Of a stretch of 64,000 bases of DNA, positions 13,134 through 23,616 are shown piece by piece. How positions within the stretch are numbered: the stretch's first letter is position 1; every line of letters starts with the position of its first letter. Made by a program: the position numbers and the translations under genes. The DNA is taken from the NCBI GenBank assembly GCA_947034885.2, contig OX344751.2, positions 44,793,082-44,857,081 on the forward strand, in the 5' to 3' direction. This DNA is from Thuidium tamariscinum (lineage: Eukaryota > Streptophyta > Bryopsida > Hypnales > Thuidiaceae). Under the pieces are notes generated by a model. That model did no database searches. It saw nothing but the letters and a program-made list of their open reading frames with translations, and had not been told where the DNA came from.

Positions 13134-13769
13134 CTGAAAATTGCGTGGCAGTCACTCACGCAACCCACCAACTCCGACCACGCACCCTGGCAATGAAATT
13201 CCGTTTCTTCGCCGGGTTTTTCCCTTGGTTTAATGTAAGTTACTGGATCCCTTCCAATGGAAATTGTCCACTTGTTTTAAGAAGAAAAAAAACACTCCGA
13301 CCACGCTTATCGATGAGGTACGGCTGCAAATTTAGTATGCTGATCGATTCAATTACTTCAGCCAGTGCCTGCAGGCTGAAATATTTCTGCATTAAACTCC
13401 CCCCATATTATTTTGGTATTGCCATAGGGGCACTGACTAATTTTGTACGTGACACGAATTTGCACGAATTTCTAATCGGAGTCCCATGAGCCTTCTTATC
13501 ATTACATTCTGTAGCAGCCTGTCACACGGGCAGGGAGAACTGACCGCCTCGCTCGGCCACTTGGGTAAAACGCTGTAATTTTTTATTTTTAACATGAATT
13601 TTTTTTTGCAAATTTTGAATTCATATTTGCGATCAGAGACCGCAAATTAGCTAGGGGGTGAAGAAAGTAGGGGTGATCACGGCCCAAACTAGGGGGCTTT
13701 TTGTTTTGATTGCACCTCTGGTAAAACATAGTAAGGCCCAGCGAGGGGGCCAATCCACCCAGATCTGTC

Positions 13770-13977
13770 ACACTGCCTCCCAGCGGATGAAATGGTGTGG
13801 AATATCCCACACCATTCCATCCAGCACCAATGGTATTCCACACCATTCAATAACTAAAGTTGCAACTCCAAGAAGTGTCAGATGAAATTAGGTGATGGGG
13901 ACTTCACCAAGGGGAAGGCAGTCCTTCTATGGGCTACCGAATGTTATGATGAGGGCAAAATTTTGGAGCTCCAATTT
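13770..13977. mobile_element. CATAACATTC MITE, truncated and inverted copy
   Basis: Read on the minus strand it starts with CATAACATTCGGTAGCCC near 13977 and follows the copies at 280 and 34892 through the TTGCAACTTTAGTTATTGAA and GGTGTGGAATATTCC-type blocks to about 13770, where similarity stops. The second terminus is missing. Confidence 0.55.
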
Positions 13978-14048
13978 CTTACTTCAACGAAAATATAGGA
14001 CTTCTCTACCACTATAATTTGTGGAAACATCCCAAACTGTCAGTTTAA

Positions 14049-14269
14049 CCCTGAAACGTCTCAATCTTTTTTTGAATTTTTGTATATTTTCGCTTATAGC
14101 TTCGTACAGATATATCGTTCACCAGAATTTAATGAATTTGGTCATTAAGGAAGGTTGTCTTTTCTAGATTCAAGTGCTCAATTTGATAAATGAGAAATTA
14201 ATTGGATGAAACAGTGCCTTGAAGCCCTTTGTTCATCGTTCAGAATATGGACATCGGAGCGCTTCAGGA
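14049..14269. mobile_element. Short TTAA-flanked miniature transposon
   Basis: TTAA at 14045-14048 and 14270-14273 flank a 221-bp element. Left end CCCTGAAACGTCTC, inverted right end TCCTGAAGCGCTCC. It fits the same TTAA-target, CCC-start pattern as the larger copies. Confidence 0.6.
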
Positions 14270-14618
14270 TTAAACAATTTAGCATAGTTGGAGGCATTTT
14301 TTTTAAAATTAAATTTTTATGGTATTAGCAGGTGAAAATCATGAATATTCAAAAAAAGAATTAAATTTTTTGGATGCAATATATAATTTCTATAAATTTT
14401 CAAAGTGTTGGCTCCCTAAACCATTGGAACTGTCCTATAGTATAGGTGTACCCTGAACTGAACTTTGTTGAAATCAACTCTTAGTGAATGAAAATTATAC
14501 ATGCGTTTTACAATTGCATCAGTAAATTAAAATTAAACATTTGCAAAACACTTTAATGAATGCTTATGGACAGATTTAATAATACTTAAGGATTCAAGAA
14601 TGGGAAATGGATGTTTCT

Positions 14619-15363
14619 GGGTCATTGCAAGAAAGACCTGCGGCAAAGCGTAGCGTTTTGCATAGTACTCACTTTTTTCTTTGGGAGTACTGTATAAATA
14701 GTAAATCAATTTTTTTTAAAAGTGAAAAATATGTTTGATGTATATACCTTTAAGAAGAAGATACCCTAGGAAGGAAAAGCATAGAAAAATTCTCTAAGTA
14801 GGAGAACTAGAAAAGTGCTGAATTTCGTGAAAATTGTAACTTTCACTATATTTTCACATTTTAATTTGTAAAAAATAGGGAAAGTAATTTTTCCTAAAAC
14901 TAAAAATTGGCCATTTGGGAAGAGTTTATGGTAAAGGTATTTCACCAAAATAATGATCCGAAAGCTATCTTGATTGTTCAAAAATGTGCGCGCAAGGGAG
15001 GCGTGTTAGCACACATGTAGAGGAAAGAGAATAATGATTTTTTAAATTTCCTTCGGTGGAAACATGCCTACTTAGTGTAGGAATAGACCCTAGAAATCTC
15101 AGCTCTAAATTATTAATTTAAAGTACTCCCCAGTACTAAAAAACCCTAAATCGCAAAGTGTGACAAATTAGAGAAATTAGAATTTAAATATAAAATGATT
15201 TTTGAAAATTTCTGAAAAATAAGGGTTTTGATAACTATCAAGTCAGTCATCTTCAATAAAAATTTCAAGTTCAAAGAGTTAATACTTCAAAAGTTATAGC
15301 TCATGACAACTCCGTCACTCAAAGTGTGACGCCAAATAGTACAAGTCTTTCTTGCATTCACCC
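14619..15363. mobile_element. GGGTGATTGCAAG MITE with 4-bp target duplication
   Basis: The element is 745 bp. It starts GGGTCATTGCAAG and ends CTTGCATTCACCC, which are inverted repeats. TTCT directly precedes it (14615-14618) and directly follows it (15364-15367), a 4-bp target duplication. It is a close inverted copy of 25906-26640. A 71-codon frame inside is shared with that copy but is probably just transposon sequence. Confidence 0.85.
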
Positions 15364-15589
15364 TTCTACCTTATGGTAACTTTTGAAATTGTAAATTTGT
15401 ATTTGGAATAAGAGACTTTGAACTAGATTTAAAAAGTTACATCTAAAATACATAATGAAAGCCCATAATAGGGGTTACATTTTACAACAAGTATAGAAGG
15501 GCATTCTCAACTCTTTGAAGAGTCTTAGGACTACAATAACATAATCCAATAGGGACCTTCACCTAATAGGATAAGTAAATGTATATGGC

Positions 15590-15900
15590 AAATTACATTA
15601 AAATGGCAACATTTCATTGCTTTGACACTTTTTATAGTTCAAACTATGCAATCTCAAATCTAAACCTATCATAGATTTTTGAAATCTATACTAGTCTTAG
15701 ATGCTTTTCATTGCTTAGTTTGAAATCTAAATTTGTCATAGATTTTTTAAATCTGTAGATACATATTTGAAAATCTATACCAATACTAGATGTCAATTTT
15801 CAGGCTAAATTGTGCAATTTTGAAAATTATAGCATATGGAATTCTCCATTTTAACAAAATTCACCATATACATTTGAAGTATTCTTTGATCTTACAATCA
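15590..15900. repeat. Dispersed repeat with TAGATTT...AAATCTA palindromes
   Basis: It contains repeated short palindromes such as TAGATTTTTGAAATCTA and the phrase TTAACAAAATTCACCATA. The same combination occurs at 55960-56170 and 63180-63480. Ends are unclear, and no gene is seen. Confidence 0.45.
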
Positions 15901-17418
15901 ATGCCTTTCAGTTCTTGTATAAAATATATTCAATCAAAACATCGGTGCCTAAAGTTGATATTAGGTACACTTGTAATTGAACTCTTTTCATTTCATTTGG
16001 CAATTCTACATTTGGTGTACTTGTAATCATTTGTGTATTTTTTCCAATACTCTTATTATTAAGTATTCAACATGTTTGTTAATAAAATGGGTGATTTTAA
16101 AATTGGTTATATAGACCTATGGATTATTGCAAAAAATATTTTACATTTTTGGCTCTAAATGGCCTAAACACTATAATATTGTGACTTTGGGAATGAAATA
16201 AAATATGAATAGTTTGTAAAGCAGTCTAAATAGTACGTGACTGAAAATTCTAACCAAAAAAAGAATTCTCCAAAAGTTATGCTCCCTCAAAGAATCATGG
16301 AAAATGAAAAAAAAAAAAAGTCTTTTGGAATTTGGTCTTTAGAAAATAGTAAAAAATGAAAAAAAATGGAAATAAAAACATTTTTTCTAACTTGAAGATG
16401 ATTCTATCAACCATTTTTATCTTCAAGAAAAAAAGTTCTATTCTCCCCATGTGTGCAAAGGTAGTGCACTTTGAATACATGTGGAAGTTGGACACTTTAT
16501 TAATTTAAAAAAGACTCTTCAGTAGATTGTGTAACTGTAGAAGAAGTTCTTAGATCTCAATTTTTACCTTCAAAATTGCACCTTTGGGGTTTAAATAGTA
16601 CTATCAAAACCCCTCAAAATGGCCACAACAAATATCTAATTGGGGGCAATTTTAAAGTGTTACAGTAATTTTTAAAAATTAGAAAACATTCCTCAATGTC
16701 TAAAACTACTACATCTAGCTACCTTCATTCCAAATTTCCAATTTCATAGCAAATGGACATACTATGCAAAAGTTATGAGAAAAAGACCACCTATATAAGG
16801 CCAAGGGGGTATAAAAAAGGACAAAGTCTTTTTTGCACCCCCCATAAGAATGATTTATTAAATTTTTAATTATAAAATGATATGGAAATTGGAAAAGTAG
16901 GTATACTTCAAAGTCTTTTGCACTGACTTTGATTTACTCCAATTTTGAAATTTTCAAAAAATTTAATATATCTTATATATGATGTGAATTTTTCATCATT
17001 AATTTTTCTTCTAAATTTTGAAATATTTTCAAAACTTCACACAAAGTCTAAAATACTAATGAATTGTAGAAGACATGAGATTGTATTTTTAAAATAAAAT
17101 AATTTTCAATCCTATACAAGTGTCAAAAGAGTATACAAAGTAACAAGGATATTATGTTTGACTGTTAAACCATAGGATCTATTCTTCAAAGATTTATAAT
17201 GCATGACTTGCATAATGTCGTCTAACTGGTCTAAACAAGTTAACCATTAACCTAGTGAAACTACACCTTAAGGTAAAAAATCTTTAAATAGTGCATGTTC
17301 TAAATATGTTTCTTATCTAGCCATCTAGGAATGAGTGACACACTCCTTAAAATATCTAATACAACCATTGATGAGGTAGGTAGGCTTAAACGTTCCATTT
17401 AAGGACCTCTTACCTTAG
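15901..17418. other. AT-rich intergenic DNA, no feature seen
   Basis: Decayed AT-rich sequence with only chance frames. I find no intact element ends and no gene. Confidence 0.45.
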
Positions 17419-17422
17419 TTGT

Positions 17423-18876
17423 GGGTGATTGTAAGAAACACTTGTACTATTTTGTATCACATGTTGCAAGCTGATTTGTTTTTTGGCCATAAATTTTGTA
17501 TTTTGGTTCCAAATTACTCAATATTTGTAAAAAAGGTACTCATAACTATTATACACCTTCTTTAATTTTTTTATAATTTTAAAAAATATTTTACTATCCA
17601 AAAATAGACCCTAATTGAATTTCACACTTGCCAATTTGAAGTTTTTTAGTACTAAAGATTACCTTCTCATAATGATTTTGAGATGAAATTTGGATGAAAT
17701 TATCTTCTAGTAGACTTCTAGCTTTTCAAGGAAGGGTGATTGCAAGAAACACCTATCCTATTTGTTGCATTTGGCTGATTTTTTCGGGAGTACTTTAAAA
17801 TTTGAAAATTAATTTTTTTTAAATTTGAAAAATATGAATAATGTATATACCTCTAAGATGAAGGTTTTCATCGAAGGAAATGGATAGAAAAATTCTCTAA
17901 GTAGGAGAATTTGAAAAATGCCAAACCTCCGAAAAATACATATCTTCATGTTTTAATTAGGGAGAAATAAGAAAAATAGATATTTTCAAAAAATAAAAAT
18001 TGGCCATTTGCAACAACTTTATGGGGATGGTCATTCACCAAAAAATACATCAAAGTAATATTTTACATGTTTCAAAATACAAGCAGAAGGGAGCTCACTT
18101 TGTAGACCTCTACTCCACATAAAATTAACTATTTTAAGAAATTCCTTCCCTAAAGAGCTATAAATCTACTAGAAGACCATCTCATCCAAATTTCATATTA
18201 AAATCATTAAAAAAAGGTATTCCCCAATACTAAAAATCCCTAAACCGCCAAGTGTGACATCCAATTGGGGTTCATTTTTGGATAGTACATTATTTTTGAA
18301 AATTATGAAAAAATTATGTAAGGTTTATAATAGTTATGAGTACCTTTCCTACAAATCTTGAGTCAATCGGAGCTAAAACACAAAAGTTATGGCCAAGAAA
18401 CAAATCAACATGCAATGTGTGATACAAAATAGGACAAGTGTTTCTTGCAATCACCCGGAAGGACTTTTAAAAATAGTTAATTTTATGTGGTATAAAAGTC
18501 TACAAAGTGAGCTTCTTTTGCTTGTATTTTGAAACATATAAAATATGATTTTAGTGGGCTTTTTGGTGCATGATCATCTCTATAAAGTAGTTACAAATAA
18601 ACATTTTTATTTTCTCTATTTACTCATTTTTACTATTTTTAACTAATTTTAAACATCCAAATACCTATTTTGGGGGGATTTGGCACTTTTCTAATTCTCC
18701 TACTTTGAGAATTTTTCTATAAAATTCCTTTAGTGGTTACCTTTGTTTTAAAAGTGTATACATTATTCATATTTTTTAAATTTAAAAAAAAATTCTAATT
18801 TTAAAGTATTCCCCAAAAAATCATGAATACTATTAAAAAACACACCAAAATCGACAAATGTTTGTTACAGTCATCC
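17423..18876. mobile_element. GGGTGATTGCAAG MITE, older copy split by a younger one
   Basis: It starts GGGTGATTGTAAGAAACAC and ends GTTACAGTCATCC. It is flanked by TTGT on the left (17419-17422) and TTGT on the right (18877-18880). Its interior is interrupted at 17734-18456 by a second copy of the same family. Removing the insert and one GGAA restores a continuous element close to the copy at 19268-19990. Confidence 0.85.
17734..18456. mobile_element. GGGTGATTGCAAG MITE, younger nested copy
   Basis: The element is 723 bp. It starts GGGTGATTGCAAGAAACAC and ends GTGTTTCTTGCAATCACCC, which are perfect inverted repeats over 19 bases. GGAA stands on both sides (17730-17733 and 18457-18460). The uninterrupted family copy at 19268 has a single GGAAGGA at this point, so the empty site is visible within the window. 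Confidence 0.92.
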
Positions 18877-18910
18877 TTGTGATGAATCTCGGAAAAGAGA
18901 GGAAATCGGG

Positions 18911-19186
18911 TAAGGTATGTACACCCCAAAAGCTACTTATTCATACTGTGCCTAGTTCCTATTATTAGCTAGTTCAGATTTTTATGTAGTCTTGTTGGCA
19001 ACTAAAAGCATGTTCTAATGCACCAAAGAACACAGGATTTGGATACCGTATGCAAAAGTTATTAACGGTCAAAGTCTGTTTTTGAAAGTGCCATATATAG
19101 TCTGTGAACCCGACTGATATTGGAAATGTATGTGCACTGTAGATGGCGCTTTTAGGAACAATGTGCTTTTGGGTGTACCTAACTTA
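18911..19186. mobile_element. 276-bp miniature transposon, TAAGGTA termini
   Basis: Left end TAAGGTATGTACACCCC, inverted right end TAAGTTAGGTACACCC. A second copy spans 25884-26903 and is 281 bp once the MITE inserted in it is removed. Target duplication is not clear. No coding frame. Confidence 0.7.
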
Positions 19187-19267
19187 GCTAGTAACAAAGT
19201 ATAAACAAGCTAAATCAATCATTTTTCAGTATGGAGAGCCTTTGACAAATTACCAATACACACTCTA

Positions 19268-19990
19268 GGGTGATTGCAAGAAACACCTGTCCTATTTTGT
19301 GTCACACAGTGCATTTTGATTTGTTTTTTGGCCATAACTTTTGTGTTTTAGCTCCGATTGACTTAAGATTTGTAGAGAAGGTACTCATAAATATCATAAA
19401 GCTTCCATAATTTTTTCATAATTTTCAAAAATAGTTTACTATCCAAAAATAGCCCCCGATTGGATGTCACACTTGGCAGTTTAGGGGTTTTCAATACCTG
19501 AGCTATACCTTTTTTTAATGATTTTGACATGAAATTTGAATGAGATGGTCTTCTAATAGACTTCTATCTTTCCAGGGAAGGATTTTAAAAAAAAGTTAAT
19601 TTTGTGAGGTGTGGAGGTCTACAAAGTGAGCTCCCTTCTGCTTGTATTTTGAAACATATAAAATATTATTTTGGTGGATTTTTTTGTGAATGACCATATC
19701 CATAAAGCTGTTGAAAATGGCCACCTTTTATTTTCTGAAAATATCTATTTTTACTATTTTTCCCTAATTAAAACATGAAGGTATGTATTTTCTGGAGGTT
19801 TGGCACTTTTCAAGTTCTCCTACTTAGAGAATTTTTCTATCCATTTCCTTCGGTGAAAACCTTCATCTTAGAGGTATATACACTATTCATATTTTTCAAA
19901 TTTTTAAAAAATTAATTTTCTAATTTTAAAGTACTCTCGAAAAAATCAGCCAAACGCAACAAATAGGACAGGTGTTTCTTGCAATCACCC
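19268..19990. mobile_element. GGGTGATTGCAAG MITE, full-length copy
   Basis: The length is 723 bp, the same as the nested copy at 17734. It starts GGGTGATTGCAAGAAACAC and ends GTGTTTCTTGCAATCACCC. Flanks TCTA (19264-19267) and TCCA (19991-19994) match at three of four bases, fitting a decayed 4-bp duplication. Confidence 0.88.
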
Positions 19991-20040
19991 TCCAATAAAA
20001 TTTACTCATCGTTGCAGTATAACCGGATCATATCAAATTA

Positions 20041-20563
20041 TTAATGGATAGTCGAATAACTGTAGAGAACTTGTGGGTTTTTTTGGTTTTTTTGGGGCAC
20101 AAATGAAGAACTTGAAATTTTGACTGGTTGCAAAAAATTCATTTTTATCTCTGGACCTTGTTGCAAAGTCGAATTCATGTTCTGAACGTGACGTAACTTA
20201 TTGACTATTGTATTGTGTTGCACTGAGTACTTTTAATTGCATTGTAGGAGTTCATGCTTTTAATTATTACTGTGATTGATACACACTTACCATATGATTG
20301 ACTTGGAGATGGGGATTCTTCAGACTCCAGGCTCTTCCAGAATTTAAATTCACATCGTGCCCCTGCACGATGATTGTCCTTTGCTGAAATGAGATGAAGG
20401 ATGAGTCAGTCACTTTAATTGTACTCCGTATGTGATATGATAAATCCAACTTTTGTAAGGATAGATAACCTACAGAGACTCGACTCTCGGTGATTAGTCG
20501 CGCCTTCATTGGCTTCCAGCAACGGAATTCTACACCATAACTATCGAGTATCGACCGATGCAT
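20041..20563 (-). CDS. Gene F: small three-exon gene model, unrecognised
   Basis: Model: exon 1 20563-20470, exon 2 20383-20291, exon 3 20222-20041, giving 122 residues. Both introns are in phase 1. Intron 1 is 86 bp, with donor TAG/GTTATC and acceptor ATTTCAG after a pyrimidine-rich run. Intron 2 is 68 bp, with donor ATG/GTAAGT and acceptor ACTCAG. Exon 1 includes YGVEFRCWKPMKARLITESR; exon 2 includes NHRAGARCEFKFWKSLESEE then a Ser/Pro run; exon 3 is Gln/Asn and Ser rich. The exon 2 stretch faintly recalls the GRF zinc-finger pattern (GRRF...C..F.W.DE) but lacks its full Cys set, so I do not assign it. The gene ends 50 bases from the MITE at 19268-19990. No known function. Confidence 0.4.
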
Positions 20564-21860
20564 TCGATGGATTTTTCAATTCCAACGTGTTCCAACCTAT
20601 CCGGTTGACAGATCAGCTCAGAGAGGGCTTGTAAGATTTGTTCTTGCCAGTGGGGCACTTGTCCGTTATCAGAAAGCCCCTTCGTCAACAGAATGATGGT
20701 GAATTTTGTCTTCGTTAACGAAGAAAATCATCGCTCATCGCGAGTGTTGCAGCACTTACAATACCTTGCAAAGAGATGGGAGTGCTCAATATAAAGTTGA
20801 ATGGGCCAAGTAGGGTATCTGTAACCGCACACAAACAATTTGGACATGCAAATAAGTTGAACAATAAGTTTAGGATTGCAAGCTTAAACTCAACAGCGTT
20901 ACAGACAAATACACGGATCCATTTAACTGATTGAGCACCGGTGCACAAGTATCGGATTGATCGATATAGCAGCTTTAATTACTTCAATTCGGCTTTTACT
21001 TATTCTTTGTAAGTAAGTTCAAGATTCAAGTTTACGTCTGGGAGACCTTGATCAAGCCTGATGTCGACCAACTTAAATTGTAGAAGCTTGAAATTAAATT
21101 GAACCGTTCTCGCAACTTACTGCTAATCAATACGAAGACGGCAAGGATGAGTAGCTTTGTAACTTGGAATTGAATCGTTTTGGTAACGGTTGTAATGTGT
21201 CTTGTCAATATCTTTGTTTGAAGTACGTCTTTATCCAGCTATGTATTATTATAAAACGGAATTTAACAAAGAACATCAAAACCAGAATTATAATACAACT
21301 GATTTGGAGCTAGCTGGAGGTTGTTGATTCATCGAAGGTGGATGATCAATCGTGGGATTGCAAGCATGGTGGAAAACCTCGAGGGTAGCAGACGAAACCC
21401 TCCATGCCGACCCCTGAGTAGTCCACGTCAGGCGATTTTTTTTCTTAAAACTTTTTTTGCATTTAAAATTCGCCAGCCCCTTATTTCCCTTCGCATTTGG
21501 CGACAATTCGCCAATAAAAAAATCGCCTCATTTATTGGCAGATTTTTTGAGTTGCGGTGGCCAGTCTCGCCAAGTTCTTTCTTGTCTATCTACCAAAGCT
21601 ACAGTGCAAGTGGATGACTGCATTAGTTCCTCCGCATCACCAGAATCGGTAGCAACTTGCATCACACTATTTTGTGGCACTGTTCAAGGATAGAATTCCT
21701 TTGCATCCTGCTGGAGTTTTTTCAGTCTCGTACTTTTGTGAGGAGCAATCAGTTATCAGTTTGTCTTCTCAAAGATGTGGTGGCGGAGTTCGTGGGAGAC
21801 TATCTGTGTACATCGTCCAGGGTGGGGTCACTGGGAAGTGTTTTACAGTGAAGAAGTTTC
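20564..21860. other. Non-repetitive island DNA, no gene I can support
   Basis: Moderate GC sequence between gene F and the Cys-rich exon. Several short open frames occur on both strands, but none has a coherent set of splice sites that I could confirm. Confidence 0.4.
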
Positions 21861-21906
21861 TTGAGGAAGTTTGGTTCCTCTAGCTACGTCTTCGCTGTTG
21901 GGCATT

Positions 21907-22035
21907 TCAGTAGGTAGCCCATTTGGAGTTTTTTGGCGGTGGACATCCATGTTCTTCGCACATCCACCATCTGGGGCATGCACTCTCGTCTGGATAGCAC
22001 TCGGTGCAGACTCTTCTCCTCTTACTACCGAACAT
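21907..22035 (-). CDS. Cys-rich 42-residue frame, possible last exon of a zinc-finger protein
   Basis: A frame from ATG at 22035 to TGA at 21907 contains GSKRRRVCTECYPDESAC followed by PRWWMCEEHGCPPP. The spacing C-x2-C-x6-C-x5-C-x4-C, the basic KRRR and the paired tryptophans look unlike random sequence and could bind zinc. The frame stays open upstream through IPTWDSDN, with a CTCAG acceptor just before, so this may be a terminal exon. A longer frame of different phase overlaps the same DNA. A loose GRF-like reading is possible, but I make no firm assignment. Confidence 0.3.
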   Translation of the reverse strand: MFGSKRRRVCTECYPDESACPRWWMCEEHGCPPPKNSKWATY

Positions 22036-22227
22036 GTTGTCAGAGTCCCACGTCGGGATCGAGATCTGAGCCTCGCAAGGAAGTATCCACGAGCACCAAG
22101 TTTTAGCAGCTTTAGGTCACTGCAGAGTAGCTGGATTCGACAATTTAGACACAAACTTTGAGTGATTGGTGTAAGTAAGCTATAAATGTCTTTGGTTACA
22201 AAGACTTTCGCACTGTTTTCTTGCATT

Positions 22228-23616
22228 TACCCTCTATTTTGTGATTGTCGAGGCCCCCTTCTCTTATGCAGAAGCTATTCATACAATAATACTCACGCAT
22301 CAAAGATAGTTTGTCTACGCAAGTTACGTACGATGAAGGATGGAGCCTTTGTGATGTCCATGAAGTAGGAATATATGCTTTGACGATAGATGCATCTACC
22401 TTGTTACGATTGGATACCCATATATGCTCTATATACGGTCATCGCCAACTGCTGTGCTAGCTAGCAATGGTTCGACAACCTATGTGTAATTAAGATGAAA
22501 CTTGTTCACGTGACGGACAAAGAAAATCTAGTACTGCGTTTGTACCGATATCCTTACTGTAGATTGAAACAGCCGATCGAGAATTGAGTAGGAATCGAAC
22601 TTACTGATTAAGGCCCCTTCGAGGGTTTCCTCTTCCAACCTCCTTGAGCGCCCAAGACACGACCATGCGCATCATCGAACTCTGCGGCGGGGCCAAGTCG
22701 GGCAAAGGCCTCTCGATCTTGTGTTGGGCCTGGGTTGGGTGTTTTCTTGCTGTGGGTTGTGTCTTCTTGGGGCTAGGTCGGGTCACTCGGGTGTGTTGTG
22801 TGCTCCGTCAGGTCGCTTGCGGCTGGCGTGTATGTTATTTCCCCCTGCAATGAAATTCCGTTTCATGTGTGCCAAAAAAACAAAAACTTACTGGTTAAAA
22901 TCCGATGTGTACTAGTCTGCCTTGCGAGTGTGTTTCTTGAAAGTCGAATAGTTTTGTGGTTTACTTAGAATAAGAATATTCTGCTGATGTCAGTTCCCTA
23001 CGTCATCATTAGAACGAATGAAAAGATCTTGTGAATTACTGTACAGTATAGTTATCACTTATCGGGTTTAGGTGGGTGAACATTTGTTCAGGAGATTGAT
23101 GTGTTGTGGAGGCCTCTGGCTGGGGCCTTCCAGTAGCCCGAATTGTTTATTTATTGTGGTCGGTGACACAGTTTTGATCCAATGGCAATCTAGTCACTGG
23201 CAGTTGTCCTTTAGACGAGGACGTACAGTTTTTTTGTTTTGTTTTTTGTTTTATTTTAAACAAATAAAATGTAGGACCCACAGTTCGTGTAACATCCGTC
23301 AGATTCTGTACAAATCGGAATTTAAGCCAATAGAATTTCGGAATCAACTGATGAATGATGATTTACACACTTAATTGTGCCATTATATTTTCATAGATTT
23401 GACTTTTCACTTGGGACATGAAGCCGAAATTCTGAAATTTTTTTACGGAATGCGTTGATGTTCATTAGCGAATGTTCCAGACCAGCTGAGCCTGTTTTGG
23501 TACGAGGAACGGAAAGAGTTTAAGGGTTTGCCTGGAAGCTTGTTTCTTTACAGCTCTTTCCGTTTTTCTTGCGCTTGATCTCTACCTGCCTCAGGCTACA
23601 ATCCAACTAGAAAAAC
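22228..23616. other. Island DNA with a local GC-rich patch, no gene assigned
   Basis: The stretch 22640-22720 is unusually GC-rich for the window and codes GGAKSGKGLS in one frame, which resembles but does not complete a P-loop. The rest shows no supportable exon chain. It ends upstream of gene B. Confidence 0.35.

Noticed and set aside
14766..14981. 71-codon frame on the minus strand, repeated on the plus strand at 26278-26493
   Set aside because: Both lie in copies of the same non-coding MITE. Conservation follows from the element being recent, and the composition (Phe, Lys, Ile) is what AT-rich DNA gives by chance.
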